Assembly: GCA_958450365.1 (NCBI GenBank)
Contig: CAUEEP010000729.1
Coordinates: 1,576,501-1,640,500 of the forward strand
Length of the DNA: 64,000 nucleotides
Source: Mesorhabditis belari
Lineage: Eukaryota; Nematoda; Chromadorea; Rhabditida; Rhabditidae
Direction of reading: 5' to 3'
Below are positions 1-10,790 of the stretch, in pieces. The notes below the pieces were generated by a model. That model saw nothing but the letters and a program-made list of their open reading frames with translations. It made no database searches and was not told the origin of the DNA. Positions within the stretch are counted from its first letter, which is position 1; the number at the start of each line of letters is the position of its first letter. The position numbers and the translations under genes were made by a program.

Positions 1-89
1 ACTTAAACAGATTTCTTTTGCGCTTTTGTTTTCTACTTTTTCGGTTTCTTTTTATATAGAATTGGGTAAACAGTTGTTCTTTTGGCACA

Positions 90-690
90 ATTTGGTTGAA
101 TTGTTTGTAGTTTGTAGTTTATAGTTTTAAATGTTTAATGTTTAAATGTTTAATGTTTAAATGTTTAAAGTTTAAAATGTCTAAGGTTTAAATGTTTAAA
201 GTTTAAACGTTTAAGTTAAACTTTAAAAGTTAAAGTTTAAAAGTTAAAGCTTAAAAGTTAACGTTTAAAATTTCAATGAATCTTTCTTATAGATTAGATT
301 TTAAATCTAATCTTAACTAAATACTTTTGAAAAATGTCTACTACTGAATAGAGCTAAGCTTTAAATGTCTATACTGAATTTAAATAGAGCTTGAGCTTTA
401 ATTAAGTCTGATCTGAGCTCTGATCTGAGCTGTTCTGTGCTGTTCTGAACTGATCTCAGCTATTCTGAGCTGTTCTGAGCTCTGATCTCAGCTCTGATCT
501 CAGCTCTGATCTCAGCTCTGATCTCAGCTCTGATTTGAGCTCTGATCTAAGCTGATCTCAGCTGATCTGAGCTGATCTGAGCTCTGATCTGAGCTGTTCT
601 GAGCTGTTCTGAGCTCTGTTCTGAGCTCTGTTCTGATCTAAGCTGATCTAAGCTGATCTGAGCTCTGATCTGAGCTGATCTGAGCAAACA
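90..690. repeat. Two degenerate short-unit tandem repeats
   Basis: 90-270 is a TTTAAATGT-like array; 395-690 is a GAGCTCTGATCT / GAGCTGTTCT array. No gene is seen here. Confidence 0.75.
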
Positions 691-699
691 GCGTAGGGA

Positions 700-1260
700 A
701 TAGTGCACTGGACTTTGAAACCTTTAATCTACGATCTATGACTACATAGAAAACTAGGGTTCTTGAAAATCTTTTTTAGGGTTCACGATGAGGGTGAGGG
801 TGGGTGGGGGAGGCGGTGAGGGTGGACAGTGTCCAGCTGGTGAAATCGCTCGTCTGTTTTGAGTGTGTGTCCTCTTTATTGGCTCTGCCTCTTCCCCAAC
901 AATTCACATCAAAATCTTTGAATAGCGTTTTTGGTTAAATCTCATATTCTTCAATGTTTTTATATTGTAGGGTTGAAAATTTTTCACTTTTTCGAAATCG
1001 TAAAAAAATGCATCGCGATTTATTTGCTTATTTTCATTTTTAAAAGTGTTTTCTTTATTTTATGATGAGCTGATGAGATGAGCTATCTTTTAAAATGCTT
1101 TTTAAGAAATTGATTTAAGATGAAGAACCATTTTTTTGAAAGATTAAAAAGACGATTCCTTCTAGGAGAATAATTTAAAGTATGGGGAATTTTTGAAATT
1201 AAAATTTTAAGGGTTTTTTCGTTTAACAATCTTTCAACTGACTTCAACAATAGATAGAAT
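700..1260. other. Non-coding stretch with a G-run cluster
   Basis: No gene recognised. 791-830 has at least four runs of three or more G (GAGGGTGAGGGTGGGTGGGG), a G-quadruplex-type pattern. The remainder is AT-rich. Confidence 0.5.
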
Positions 1261-1403
1261 ATTATTTGGTGTCAAAATTCGCATTTCTCTGGGCCACCTT
1301 CACACACAAGCATGATGAGAACGAAAAATTTCCAATCGGAAAGAGTCACAAGGAAAAACCGGTCGTTGATGATGAGAGGGGAAATTCGAGAGATCGTTTC
1401 CCT

Positions 1404-1407
1404 CAAT

Positions 1408-1449
<42 letters not shown>

Positions 1450-1712
1450 TTTCTTCCTTTCTCTCTGTCTGTCTGTCTTCCTCTCTTTCTTTCTCTCTTC
1501 CTTTCTCTCTGTCTGTCTCTCGTCCTTTCCTTCTCTCTTTCTTTCTTCCTTCCTTTTCGTCCTTTCTCTCTGTCTGTCTCTCTTCCCTTCTTCCCTTCCT
1601 TCTCTCTACTCTTTTCATTTTAAAGTTGATATCAAAGCTTTACGTTTGCTTGTTTTTCTTTTAACTTTTCTTTTAACTTTTCTTTTAACTTTTCTTTATT
1701 CTCTTTCTTTTT
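1404..1712. repeat. CTTT/CTGT microsatellite and TTTTCTTTTAAC repeat
   Basis: Polypyrimidine run (1404-1618), followed by a 12-bp unit repeated near 1655-1700. ORFs crossing it are low-complexity. Confidence 0.85.
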
Positions 1713-1737
1713 CATCAATTCACCACCAGAACAACAA

Positions 1738-2712
1738 AGTAATCAGGATTCGCAATCAGGATTTGGCTTGGTTAACAGCCAGGATTCAGCTTTGTTATCA
1801 GTCAGGGTTTGCAATCAGATTTGCAATCAGATTTGCAGTCTGGATTCGCAGTCAGGATTCGGCTTGGTTCACAGCCAGGATTCAGCTTTGTTATCAGTCA
1901 GGGTTTGCAATCAGATTTGCAATCAGATTTGCAGTCTGGATTCGCAGTCAGGATTCGGCTTGGTTCACAGCCAGGATTCGGCTTTGTTATCAGTCAGGAT
2001 TCGCCAGTTAAGTTTCGCAATCAGGATTCGTAATCAGGATTCGTAATCAGGATTCGCAATCAAGATCCGGCTTGGTTAACAGCCAGGATTCACCTTTGCT
2101 TTTCACCACCACAACAACAAATTTCTATTTATTTTGTTTATTTAAAGTCCATTTTTAAAGAACATAAGAAAGAAAAGTGTAAAAAAGTAAAAAGAAAGAA
2201 AAAGAAAGAAAAAGTAAGAAAGAAAAGAAAAGAAAGAAAAGAAAAGAAAGAAAAGAAAGAAAAGAAAAGAAATGTTTTTTAAGAAAAGTAGATATTAGCT
2301 CGATGCAAGTCTTTGCAATTCTTTTACTCAGTCAGGATTCGGCTTTTGAATTCATTCAGATCAGATCCGAGCCTTTGAACGGCTCCTTTGAATCCAGAAC
2401 TCTTCCCTCTTCAATTTCAACTTTTCTTCAATGATACAAGTCTTTACAATTCTTTTACTCAGTCAGGATTCGCAATCAGGATTCGGCTTGGTTCACAGTC
2501 AGAATTCGGCTTTGTTATCAGTCAGGATTCGCCAGTTAAGTTTCGCAATCAGGATTCGTAATCAGGATTCGTAATCAGGATTCGGCTTGGTTATCAGCCA
2601 GGATTCGGCTTTGTTATCAGTCAGGATTTGGCTTGGTTAACAATCAGGATTTGCTATCAGGATTCAGCTTTGTTATCAGCCAGGATTCAGCTTGGTTATC
2701 AGTCAGGATCGT
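1738..2712. repeat. GGATTCGCAATCA minisatellite in two blocks
   Basis: Block 1 (1738-2100) contains a 96-bp higher-order unit (starts 1781, 1877, 1973). Block 2 is 2455-2712. A purine-rich AAAGAAAAG run (2160-2280) separates them. The ORFs here only read the repeat. Confidence 0.85.
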
Positions 2713-3213
2713 AATCCAAACATCTTTTAAGAACAATTTCTATTTGAACTATCAAAAAGCTTCAAAAAAGATAAATGATAGATAAATAAAAGTATTATAA
2801 AGTTAATACGAAAAAAACAGCTTTTACATTGCTTTGAGTCGCTCTTTCAGAGATTTGAATTGAAATGAGAAGCTTTTTTTGAATATTCTTTTGAAATTGA
2901 TGGACAGATTATTGAGCAAAGGGGAAAAGAGCTACTAAATTTGGGTAAAAGTGCCGAAAATCCCCGATTCTCTTCCAGAAAGCACTAAAAAGAAGAAAAG
3001 GAAGAAAAGGAAGAAAGAAAGAAGAGGAGAGGATCCACGTGAATTCACCATCTGTCCCCTTTCACTCTTTGCCACTCTTATCCTCTTCACCACTCTCTTT
3101 TTACTTTTCATTATTCATTATTCATTCAGATCAAATCTGAAATTTATTCTTTTATATATACTTTATTCAGAGGGCGAATAGAGTCGAATCAGATCATTCA
3201 AAAATCAAATCAA
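2713..3213. other. AT-rich sequence without recognised gene
   Basis: A short ORF at 2951-3181 contains a Lys-run and a hydrophobic stretch but has no splice or homology support. Confidence 0.4.
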
Positions 3214-3421
3214 ATTTCTCTAATAATAGTGCACCCTAAGCGTCGCCTAGATTCCTCGAAATCTCGAGAACCGCTTATCAGAACCTATCGATGTGGGATC
3301 GGAAAATGTAGCTGACGATGAGCTCTAGTGGGGGATTTGAGTGTTGAGCTTCTGGGAAAACTCTGGAAGCCGTAAATAGTCATCAGCTCGGCTCGCCGGG
3401 GTGCACTACTATTAGAGAAAA
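3214..3421. mobile_element. TCTCTAATAGTAGTGCACC-ended element, copy 1 (family A)
   Basis: About 208 bp between TTTCTCTAATAATAGTGCACC-type and GGTGCACTACTATTAGAGAA ends, with an interior that recurs at 23615-23891, 24175-24305 and, reversed, at 30158-30345. Non-coding palindromic-ended element. Confidence 0.75.
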
Positions 3422-3813
3422 TATTAAGTACATGCATAAGGAATGCGGATTTCAACATTTGCATAAATTTTCATAAATTTCCAACGATAGAAACATTCAT
3501 CGATATCCTGATATCGATGAATTTTATAAACTATTTGAAAGTTGTAAATCTCCTCTAGAAAATAGGCTATCTGTAGAGCAGAAAAGGAACCAAATCTGTA
3601 AAGAAAAGGAACCAAATCTCTACCGAAAAGGAAGCAAATCTGTATCTAAGAGGAAGCAAATCTCTACCGAAAAGGAACCAAATCTGTAGAGGCAACGTGT
3701 TTCAATTGATCGAACCATTGTAGAAATTTCGAGGACGAAATGCGAGTGACCAAAAAAGGGCACTTCGAAAACCCCACCATTTCCGTTAGACTTTTTTAAT
3801 GAATTGATATATA

Positions 3814-4333
3814 TTGGGTTGGGGCGAATGAGTCGGCGCCAAACTTTAAAGGGACTTTTTGCACACATAAAGCCTTCTTTAAACATACGTTTGGTTTCAT
3901 CAAAAGGATCCACTATTGCTCTACAAAATCACTTTTGAGAGATTCCACAAAGCTTTTCTTTCGTGGAGTTTATGAACTCCCAAACACAGCTAGTCAAAAT
4001 GGCAAAGAGTCCGACTCATCATTTGAACAGTTTCTTTCACATAAACCTTCTTTGGTGTTTATATAAAAAAGATAGAGCACATTCAATTACTTAAGTTGCC
4101 AAATTTGCAGGAAGATCCCACCAATGGTTTTTTCTAGATCACAGTTTGTAGTTTTTGTGAAAAAATGGCTTTTTCTTGAGCGGAGGCGCTGTTTGAATTT
4201 TCTTTTAAATGTGATTTTGTAGAGAATTAGTTAACCATTCTACTCATATCAAACGCATATTATTTGACGAAGTCGAATAGAAGTTTTAGACATTTTTTTG
4301 ATTTTCGGCGCCGACTCATTCTCCCCAACCCAA
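3814..4333. mobile_element. 520-bp TA-flanked element, copy 1 (family B)
   Basis: Inverted ends TTGGGTTGGGGCGAATGAGT and the complement at the right; TA duplicates at 3812-3813 and 4334-4335. It is inserted into an older inverted-repeat element whose arms lie at 3517-3761 and 4796-4979. Confidence 0.88.
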
Positions 4334-4337
4334 TAGT

Positions 4338-4714
4338 TACCGTATTTACTCTATTAGTGGGGTCCTCTCTAATAGTGGGGTCCTCTCTAATAGTGGGGTC
4401 GTCTGGAGGGGGGTTGAAAAAATAGTGGGGTCCTCTCTAATATTGGTAACGAAAGTGGTACATCAATTGTTGATCTCTTGGATTAGTTCTTTTACTGTTT
4501 GTTAATGTTTTGTTACGGTTAAAGCTAAATAAAATATGAAGCCAAACTTGTTTTGTCAAGAATTTCGGAGAAAAATTGATATCTTTTCAATTTAAAACTT
4601 TGGTTTTATGTTCTTTTAAATTTCTCTAATAGTGGGGTCCTCTCTAATAGTGGGGTCGTCTGGAAGGGGATTGAAAAAATAGTGGGAGACCCCACTAATA
4701 GAGTAAATACGGTA
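4338..4714. mobile_element. 377-bp element with TACCGTATTTACTCTATTAG ends (family D)
   Basis: The left end matches the complement of the right end (CTAATAGAGTAAATACGGTA). Inside, AATAGTGGGGTCCTCTC is repeated. It starts two bases after the TA of the preceding element, so it lies in the same nest. Non-coding. Confidence 0.82.
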
Positions 4715-4981
4715 TCATTCTTTTTTTTAAATCTTCAATTTTGGGAAGCTAACTCGATTTTGACCACACTAAACTTGTCCCTAAGGTGACTCGATTCCTT
4801 TTTTTCGTCACTCGCATTTCGCCCTCGAAATTTCTTCAATGGTTCGATCAATTAAAACACGTTGTCTCTACAGATTTGGTTCCTTTTCGGGAGAGATTTG
4901 GTTCCTTTTCTCTACAGATTTTGTTCCTTTTCTTCTCTACAGATAACCTATTTTGTAGAGGAGATTTACAACTTTCAAATA

Positions 4982-5724
4982 TTGGGTTGGTGGAAAAGTC
5001 CTTTCGGATTTTTTGGGAGAGTACCTTAAATTTGTCCAATTTTGACGTTTTATAGCTCATCCTAAAGCTGAATTCAATACGGATCGATTGGGAAAAACCG
5101 TTTTGAGATATCTCTTTTCTAAAAGTTTTTACAGCTATTTTAGTAAAGGGCGACAGAGCCAAAAAATGGCTGTTTTCACGTTTCGTTAGTTTTTCGTGCA
5201 GAAACCTAGGCTAAAAACATGTTATTCGTGATCAGTGTCCAAAATAACCCCTAGACACAAATTTTCAGAATCTTAGCTAAAAATTTTTGACAAACATTGT
5301 CACCGGTGGAAGTCGAACCAGCGACCCTCAGATCAACAGCCTAAACGAAGGAAAATCGAGAAAGGCTATTGATCTGAGGGTCGCTGGTTCGACTTCCACC
5401 GGTGACAATGTTTGTCAAAAATTTTTAGCTAAGATTCTGAAAATTTGTGTCTAGGGGTTATTTTGGACACTGATCACGAATAACATGTTTTTAGCCTAGG
5501 TTTCTGCACGAAAAACTAACGAAACGTGAAAACAGCCATTTTTTGGCTCTGTCGCCCTTTACTAAAATAGCTGTAAAAACTTTTAGAAAAGAGATATCTC
5601 AAAACGGTTTTTCCCAATCGATCCGTATTGAATTCAGCTTTAGGATGAGCTATAAAACGTCAAAATTGAACAAATTTAAGGTACTCTCCCAAAAAACTCC
5701 GAAAGGACTTTTCCACCAACCCAA
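4982..5724. mobile_element. 743-bp foldback element with tRNA-like sequence in both arms
   Basis: Almost the whole element is a palindrome: arms of about 360 bp start TTGGGTTGGTGGAAAAGTCC and are flanked by TA (4980-4981, 5725-5726). Near the centre each arm carries a tRNA T-arm-like stretch (GGTCGCTGGTTCGACTTCCA). Ends are mariner-like. No transposase. Confidence 0.85.
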
Positions 5725-5740
5725 TAGTTTATAACACCTA

Positions 5741-6166
5741 TTGGATTGGTGAATTGAAAACTGCGGGCTATTTCGCGGGACTCGCAGATAAAAAACAACA
5801 GCATTGAACCAGCTGAAAGGGGCTTTAGTTACTTCAACATTTCCCCAAGATTATTGCGAAAAATTATGCTTCCAGCTTTTTATTTTTTGGTATTTTTCTA
5901 CACTTCTTCTATTGCACTCGACAATCTGCCACCGGGACATATTCGTCATGCCATGCTTCATGAGTTCCTACAAGAGCACAGTGCAGGCTTGGCAGCTGCT
6001 AATATTAAAAAGATATATGGGGAGGTTTACTTTTCTCCACAAATTTGGTTCCTTTTCTCCAATCAAATACAGTGAACAGTTGGGAAAGGTGAATGAATCC
6101 CTAAATGAATCTCTTTTATCTGCGAGTCCCGCGAAATAGTCGGCAATTTTCAATTCACCAATCCAA
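5741..6166 (+). mobile_element. Deleted mariner derivative, TTGGATTGGTGAATTGAAAA ends (family C)
   Basis: 426 bp, TA at both ends, inverted ends of about 50 bp that include GCGGGACTCGCAGATAAA. Inside, the plus strand encodes a mariner N-terminal fragment, GHIRHAMLHEFLQEHSAGLA then AANIKKIYGE (about 5937-6021). The rest of the transposase is missing. Confidence 0.78.
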
Positions 6167-6384
6167 TATATTTAAAGTTTTAATTTTACTTAATACTTAA
6201 GCATATTACTTAATGCTTTATTTTTCTTATACTATTCAATATTTCTTATTTGTTTAGATCTTTTTCGTTTTAAGGGTCCTTCTCCCATGGGATTTACATC
6301 AAAAATCCTGAGATTTTTAGCCTCCAGGGTCAAAGAGGCAAAAAATATTTTAGCAAAAGATCTATAATAATAATACTTTAATAT

Positions 6385-6905
6385 AATCCTACTTTAAGAT
6401 CAAATTCTTTAATGTAATCCTACTTTAAGTTCTAATTCTTTAATCTAATCCTACTTTAAGATCTAATTCTTTAATCTAATCTTACTTTAAGTTCTAATTC
6501 TTTAATCTAATCCTACTTTAAGACCTAATTCTTTAATCTAATACTACTTTAAGCTCTAATTCTTTAATGTAATCCTATTTTAACATCTAATTCTTTAATA
6601 TAATCCTACTTTAAGCTCTAATTCTTTAATCTAATCCTACTTTAAGATCAAATTCTTTAATCTAATCTTACTTTAAGATCTAATTCTTTAATCTAATCCT
6701 ACTTTAAGCTCTAATTCTTTAATCTAATCCTTCTTTAAGACCTAATTCTTTAATCTAGTCCTATTTTAACATCAAATTCTTTAATATAATCCTACTTTCA
6801 GATCAAATACTTTAATAAAGTAGGATTATATTAAAGAATCAGATCTTAAAGTAGGATTGTAAGATCTAATTCTTTAATATAATCCTACTTTAATATCTAA
6901 TTCTT
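6385..6905. repeat. 31-bp minisatellite
   Basis: Unit approximately TTTAATCTAATCCTACTTTA plus AGATCTAATTC, about 15 copies, partly inverted at 6815-6855. Confidence 0.85.
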
Positions 6906-6947
6906 TCATATAATACTTTAAAAGTAAAAGTATTATATTAAAGTAAT

Positions 6948-7120
6948 GCTTAGTAAGTAACCATTTCAAAGTAAGTAACCAGTAAGTAACCAGTAAGTAA
7001 CCAGTAAGTAACCAGTAAGTAACCAGTAAGTAACCAGTAAGTAACCAGTAAGTAACCAGTAAGTAACCAGTAAGTAACCAGTAAGTAACCAGTAAGTAAC
7101 CAGTAAGTAACTAAAGTAAC
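6948..7120. repeat. 11-bp minisatellite AGTAAGTAACC
   Basis: About 13 near-perfect copies. Each unit contains GTAAGT, the splice-donor consensus. Confidence 0.88.
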
Positions 7121-7465
7121 CATTTCAAGTTTCGCTTCTTCTTTAAAAGAAGAGAAATTTCGCAATGAACTACTTTTTTTTAAACCTTTTTCGGTCATTT
7201 TTCAGCCATTTTACGGCTAGTTCTTCTCTAAATTTCCTCAAGAAATTTACATTTATATGTTTAATTTAAAATTTAGATTTATTTCCTCAATATTTATTCG
7301 ATTTTCTTTATTCATTTTTGAAGCTACAGATCGGAGGATTTCTGTTTTGTCAAAACAAACGATTTTACCTAATGCCGACTCGGTGGAAGTCACAATATGG
7401 ATAGAGAGGTTTGACAAATAGATATATCTAGTTAAAAGTTAACGACTGTAAAAGCTGTAATAGTG

Positions 7466-7497
7466 GCCTAAGCCTAAGCCTAAGCCTAAGCCCTACA
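7466..7497. repeat. Short TTAGGC (telomere-type) run
   Basis: Four GCCTAA units, which recur at 7830-7848 and 9040-9056 just before copies of the family E foldback element. Confidence 0.6.
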
Positions 7498-7499
7498 GG

Positions 7500-7829
7500 A
7501 GCGTCGTGTAGTCTAAGTTGACACTCAAAGAACCGCTCATATCTCGACACCAGTACGTTTGTTTTTAATGGTTTTGGTATCAAATTAAAGTAGAGAGAAT
7601 AGGTGATTTTTTGTGATACAACACTTATTTTTAACTTAAACCAGTGCTTAGAAAAAAGTGATTGAAAAGTAACAAAAAAAGCCGATTTTTCATCATTTTT
7701 CAATCGCTTTTTTCTAAGGACTGGTTTAAGCTAAAAATAAGTGTTATATCACAAAAAATCACCCATCCTCTCTACTTTAATTTGATACCAAAATAAGTAG
7801 AAACAAACGTACTGGTGGCAAGATATAGT
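7500..7829. mobile_element. Family E foldback, copy 1
   Basis: Palindrome with arms of about 160 bp containing TATCAAATTAAAGTAGAGAG and ACTTATTTTTAGCTTAAACC; the centre is a GATTGAAAA...TTTTCAATC turn. Seven copies exist in the window. Confidence 0.75.
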
Positions 7830-7852
7830 GGCCTAAGCCTAAGCCCTACAGG

Positions 7853-8222
7853 AGCGTCGCCTAGTCTAAGTTTACTCTCAAAGAACCGCTCATATCTCGA
7901 CACCAGTACGTTTGTTTCTGCTCGTTTTAGTATCAAATTAAAGTAGAGAGGATGGGTGATTTTTTGTGATATAACACTTATTTTTAGCTTAAACCAGTGC
8001 TTAGAAAAAATCATTGACAAATCATGAAAAATCGGCTTTTTTGTCATTTTTCAATCTTCTTTTTCTATGGACTGGTTTAAGCTAAAAATAAGTGTTATAT
8101 CACAAAAAATCACGCATTCTTTCTACTTTAATTTGATACCAAAGCCATTAAAAACAAACGTACTGGTGTCGAGATATGAGCGGTTCTTTGAGTGTCAACT
8201 TAGACTACGCGACGCTTCGATA
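7853..8222. mobile_element. Family E foldback, copy 2
   Basis: Complete palindrome from GTAGTCTAAGTTTAC-type left end to AACTTAGACTACGCGACGC at the right. Same interior as copy 1. Confidence 0.78.
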
Positions 8223-8711
8223 GGAAGAGCTACAGCTTTTACGGTATTTGTGAGTTAGGGTGTCGTAAATGAAAAATAAGCTTATTGAAATGAATCTTCG
8301 TAGGTTTTCGTTTGAATTTGAATTTGAATTTTGAAAAAAAGGGCAAAGGAGGAGGGCAAGACGCAGGACGCAAAGTATCAAAGATTGGTCAACTTTAAAA
8401 AATCATTTTCAATGATTAGCTGATAATAAAGGATTAAAATATGATAAAAGATGATAATAAGCTTAAGAAAAAGAGTTATTGCCAAAGATTAGCCAATTAA
8501 ATACGATTTTTGATGTTCTTTTCGCTAGATCTAGCAAAATTTCGCTAGATTTTGCTAAATTTCTAATAAAATTTCCTCGTTTCACCTAAAAATTCGCAAT
8601 CTTTGCCGAATAACTGCCGAAAAACTGCCCAATAACTGCCGAATAACTAAAATTTAAACCTTTCCTATCTATTTCCTTTATAGAAACCATTATGGGTTGG
8701 CGAAAATGAAA
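8223..8711. other. No gene recognised
   Basis: AT-rich sequence with short repeats (TTCGCTAGATTT, ACTGCCGAATA). Nothing codes here. Confidence 0.4.
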
Positions 8712-9262
8712 TGTTGCCAAACTCTAAGTTTACTCTCAAACAAACGCTCATATCTTGGCACTAGTACCTTTCTTTCTACAGGCTTTTATATCAAATTAAA
8801 GTAGAAAGAATGGGTGATTTTTTGAGATATAAAACTTCTTTTTAGCTTAAACCAGTCCTTAGAAAAAAGCGATTGAAAAATGATGAGAAATCGACTTTTT
8901 TGTCGCTTTTCAATCAATTTTTTCTAAGCACTGGTTTAAGCTAAAAATAAGTGTTATATCACAAAAAATCACCCATCTACTCTACTTTAATTTGATACCA
9001 AAATAAGTAGAAACAAACGTACTGGTGGGAAGATATAGTGGCCTAAGCCTAAGCCCTACAGGAGCGTCGCGTAGTCTAAGTTGACACTCAAAGAAACGCT
9101 CATATCTCGACATCAGTACGTTTGTTTCTAATTGTTTTGGTATCATATTAAAGTAGAGAAAATAGGTAATTTTTTAAGATATAACACTTCTTTTTAGCTT
9201 AAACCAGTCCTTAGAAAAAAGCGATTGAAAAATGATGAGAAATCGGGGTTTTTTGTTACTAA
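8712..9262. mobile_element. Family E foldback, copies 3 and 4 (4 is a half)
   Basis: Copy 3 runs 8712-9022. Copy 4 starts about 9060 and stops at the palindrome centre, near 9262, where unrelated sequence begins, so only one arm remains. Confidence 0.7.
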
Positions 9263-9304
9263 AAAAATTGTATGTACCCGATTTGAATCCAATGAACCCA
9301 AGCA

Positions 9305-9390
9305 TGAACCCGAGTTTTACCTCGATTCAAATCCCAATGCTGACATTGTAGCTTAGCACACTATCCATTCCACTACGAGCTTAAATTTGG
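9305..9390 (-). tRNA. tRNA-like relic
   Basis: On the minus strand, TAGTGGAATGGATAGTGTGC resembles an A box and GGGATTTGAATCG a degenerate B box. It does not fold fully; probably a pseudogene or SINE piece. Confidence 0.35.
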
Positions 9391-9639
9391 AAGAAGAAAG
9401 CGGTGAAGAAAGAGCTAAAGAAAGAGCTGAAGAAAGCGATGAAGAAAGCTTTTAAACAGGCGAATCGGAGAATTTTTGTATGCCAAAGATCTCACGCTGA
9501 GGCTCACGATTCAGGGTTTCACTAGAAAAATTAAAACCGAATTCAGAATCAGCGTAAAAAGTTTTATTAGATACAGTGGATTTTATTTTGAAAAGCCAGC
9601 TTAAAAGATATATTTTGAAAGCGAGTATTGGCTGAGCTT

Positions 9640-10685
9640 GAGGCTGAGCTTGAGGCTGAGCTTGAGCCTGAGCCTGTGCCTAAGCCTGTGCCTATGCCTA
9701 AGCCTGTGCCTAAGCCTGTGCCTAAGCCTGTGCCTAAGCCTGTGCCTGAACTTGAGCGTAAGCCTATGCCTAAGCCTGTGCCTTTCCCTCGTTAGTTCTT
9801 CATCAACTTTCTCCAAGTTCCCTTTTTGTGAGAAATCTCCTTCTTGATCGAATTCTTGACCAAATCCTTGGCGAAATCCTTGGCAAAATTCTTCTCATCA
9901 CCAAATGTGGGAAAGTGTAAACAGTGACTTCCATTTAGAGTTCGTAGAAGAGATCAGTGAAAGGGGATTTGTGCCGAGAAGAGGCTCTCATAGATGCGGT
10001 TTCGAGATGATGGGGGAAAGAAATGAAGAGATGAAGAAAGAGATGAAGAAAGAGTTGAAGAAAGGGATGAAGAAAGGGATGAAGAAAGAGTTGAAGAAAG
10101 AGTTGAAGAAAGAGATGAGAAAGAGAAAGAGTTGAGGAAAGGATGAAGAGAGAGATGAAGAGAGAGATGAAGAAAGGATGAAGAAAGGCTTGTAGAAAGG
10201 GCTAAAGTAAGGGCTAAAGGAAGGGCTAAAGAATGGGCTAAAGAAAGGGCTAAAGAAAGAACTAAAGAAAGAGCTGAAGAGAGAGCTGAAGAGAGTGCCA
10301 AGGGTGGACATAGCTGTGAGAATGGGAATGGGAAAGGGGATGGGACAGACGGTCAACCCTTTCCCACTCAACACCAATCAAATCCAGCATATGGTTGGCC
10401 TTGGACTTGCCCCTCTTTCACTTCAAACAGTGATCACAAGCAGGGATCTTCTAGAGTTAAATTCCAGAGAAATGGAGACATTTAGACGACAGTTTAGCCG
10501 TTGAATCCAGCTTTGAATCCAGCCTTTGAATCCAGCCTTTGAATTCAGCTTTGAATTCAGCTTTGAATTCAGCTTTGAATCCAGCTGGAATTCAGCTTTG
10601 AATTCAGCTTTGAATCCAGCTTTGAATCCAGCTTTGAATCCAGCTTTGAATTCAGCTTTGAATCCAGCTTTGAATTCAGCCTTTA
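9640..10685. repeat. Series of 12-bp minisatellites
   Basis: 9640-9785: GAGGCTGAGCTT then CCTAAGCCTGTG; 10015-10290: GATGAAGAAAGA; 10505-10685: TTTGAATTCAGC. ORFs in this interval (9601-9847, 9905-10377) only read these repeats. A non-repeat ORF at 10295-10504 ends just before the last array and could not be identified. Confidence 0.8.
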
Positions 10686-10790
10686 AACAAAGCTATTAGA
10701 CTAGCTGGATTAAACTGAGCTAATCAATAAAAAAACAAAATAAAACGAGAGCTTATAAAGCTTGCTGATTTATAAGCTTTCAATTTCTAG

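Larger units (their letters stand above)
3517..4979. repeat. Arms of an older inverted-repeat element, split by later insertions
   Basis: The left arm 3517-3761 and right arm 4796-4979 are inverted copies containing GGAACCAAATCTGTAGAG-type repeats. The right arm is cut at CAACTTTCAAAT by the foldback element at 4982 and resumes with AGTTTATAA at 5725; the left arm preserves the uncut sequence. Families B and D sit between the arms. Confidence 0.75.

Noticed and set aside
10295..10504. 70-codon plus-strand ORF ending LELNSREMETFRRQFSR
   Set aside because: Partly non-repetitive and close to the first Trio exon, but no donor in a fitting phase or homology to the Trio N-terminus was found.
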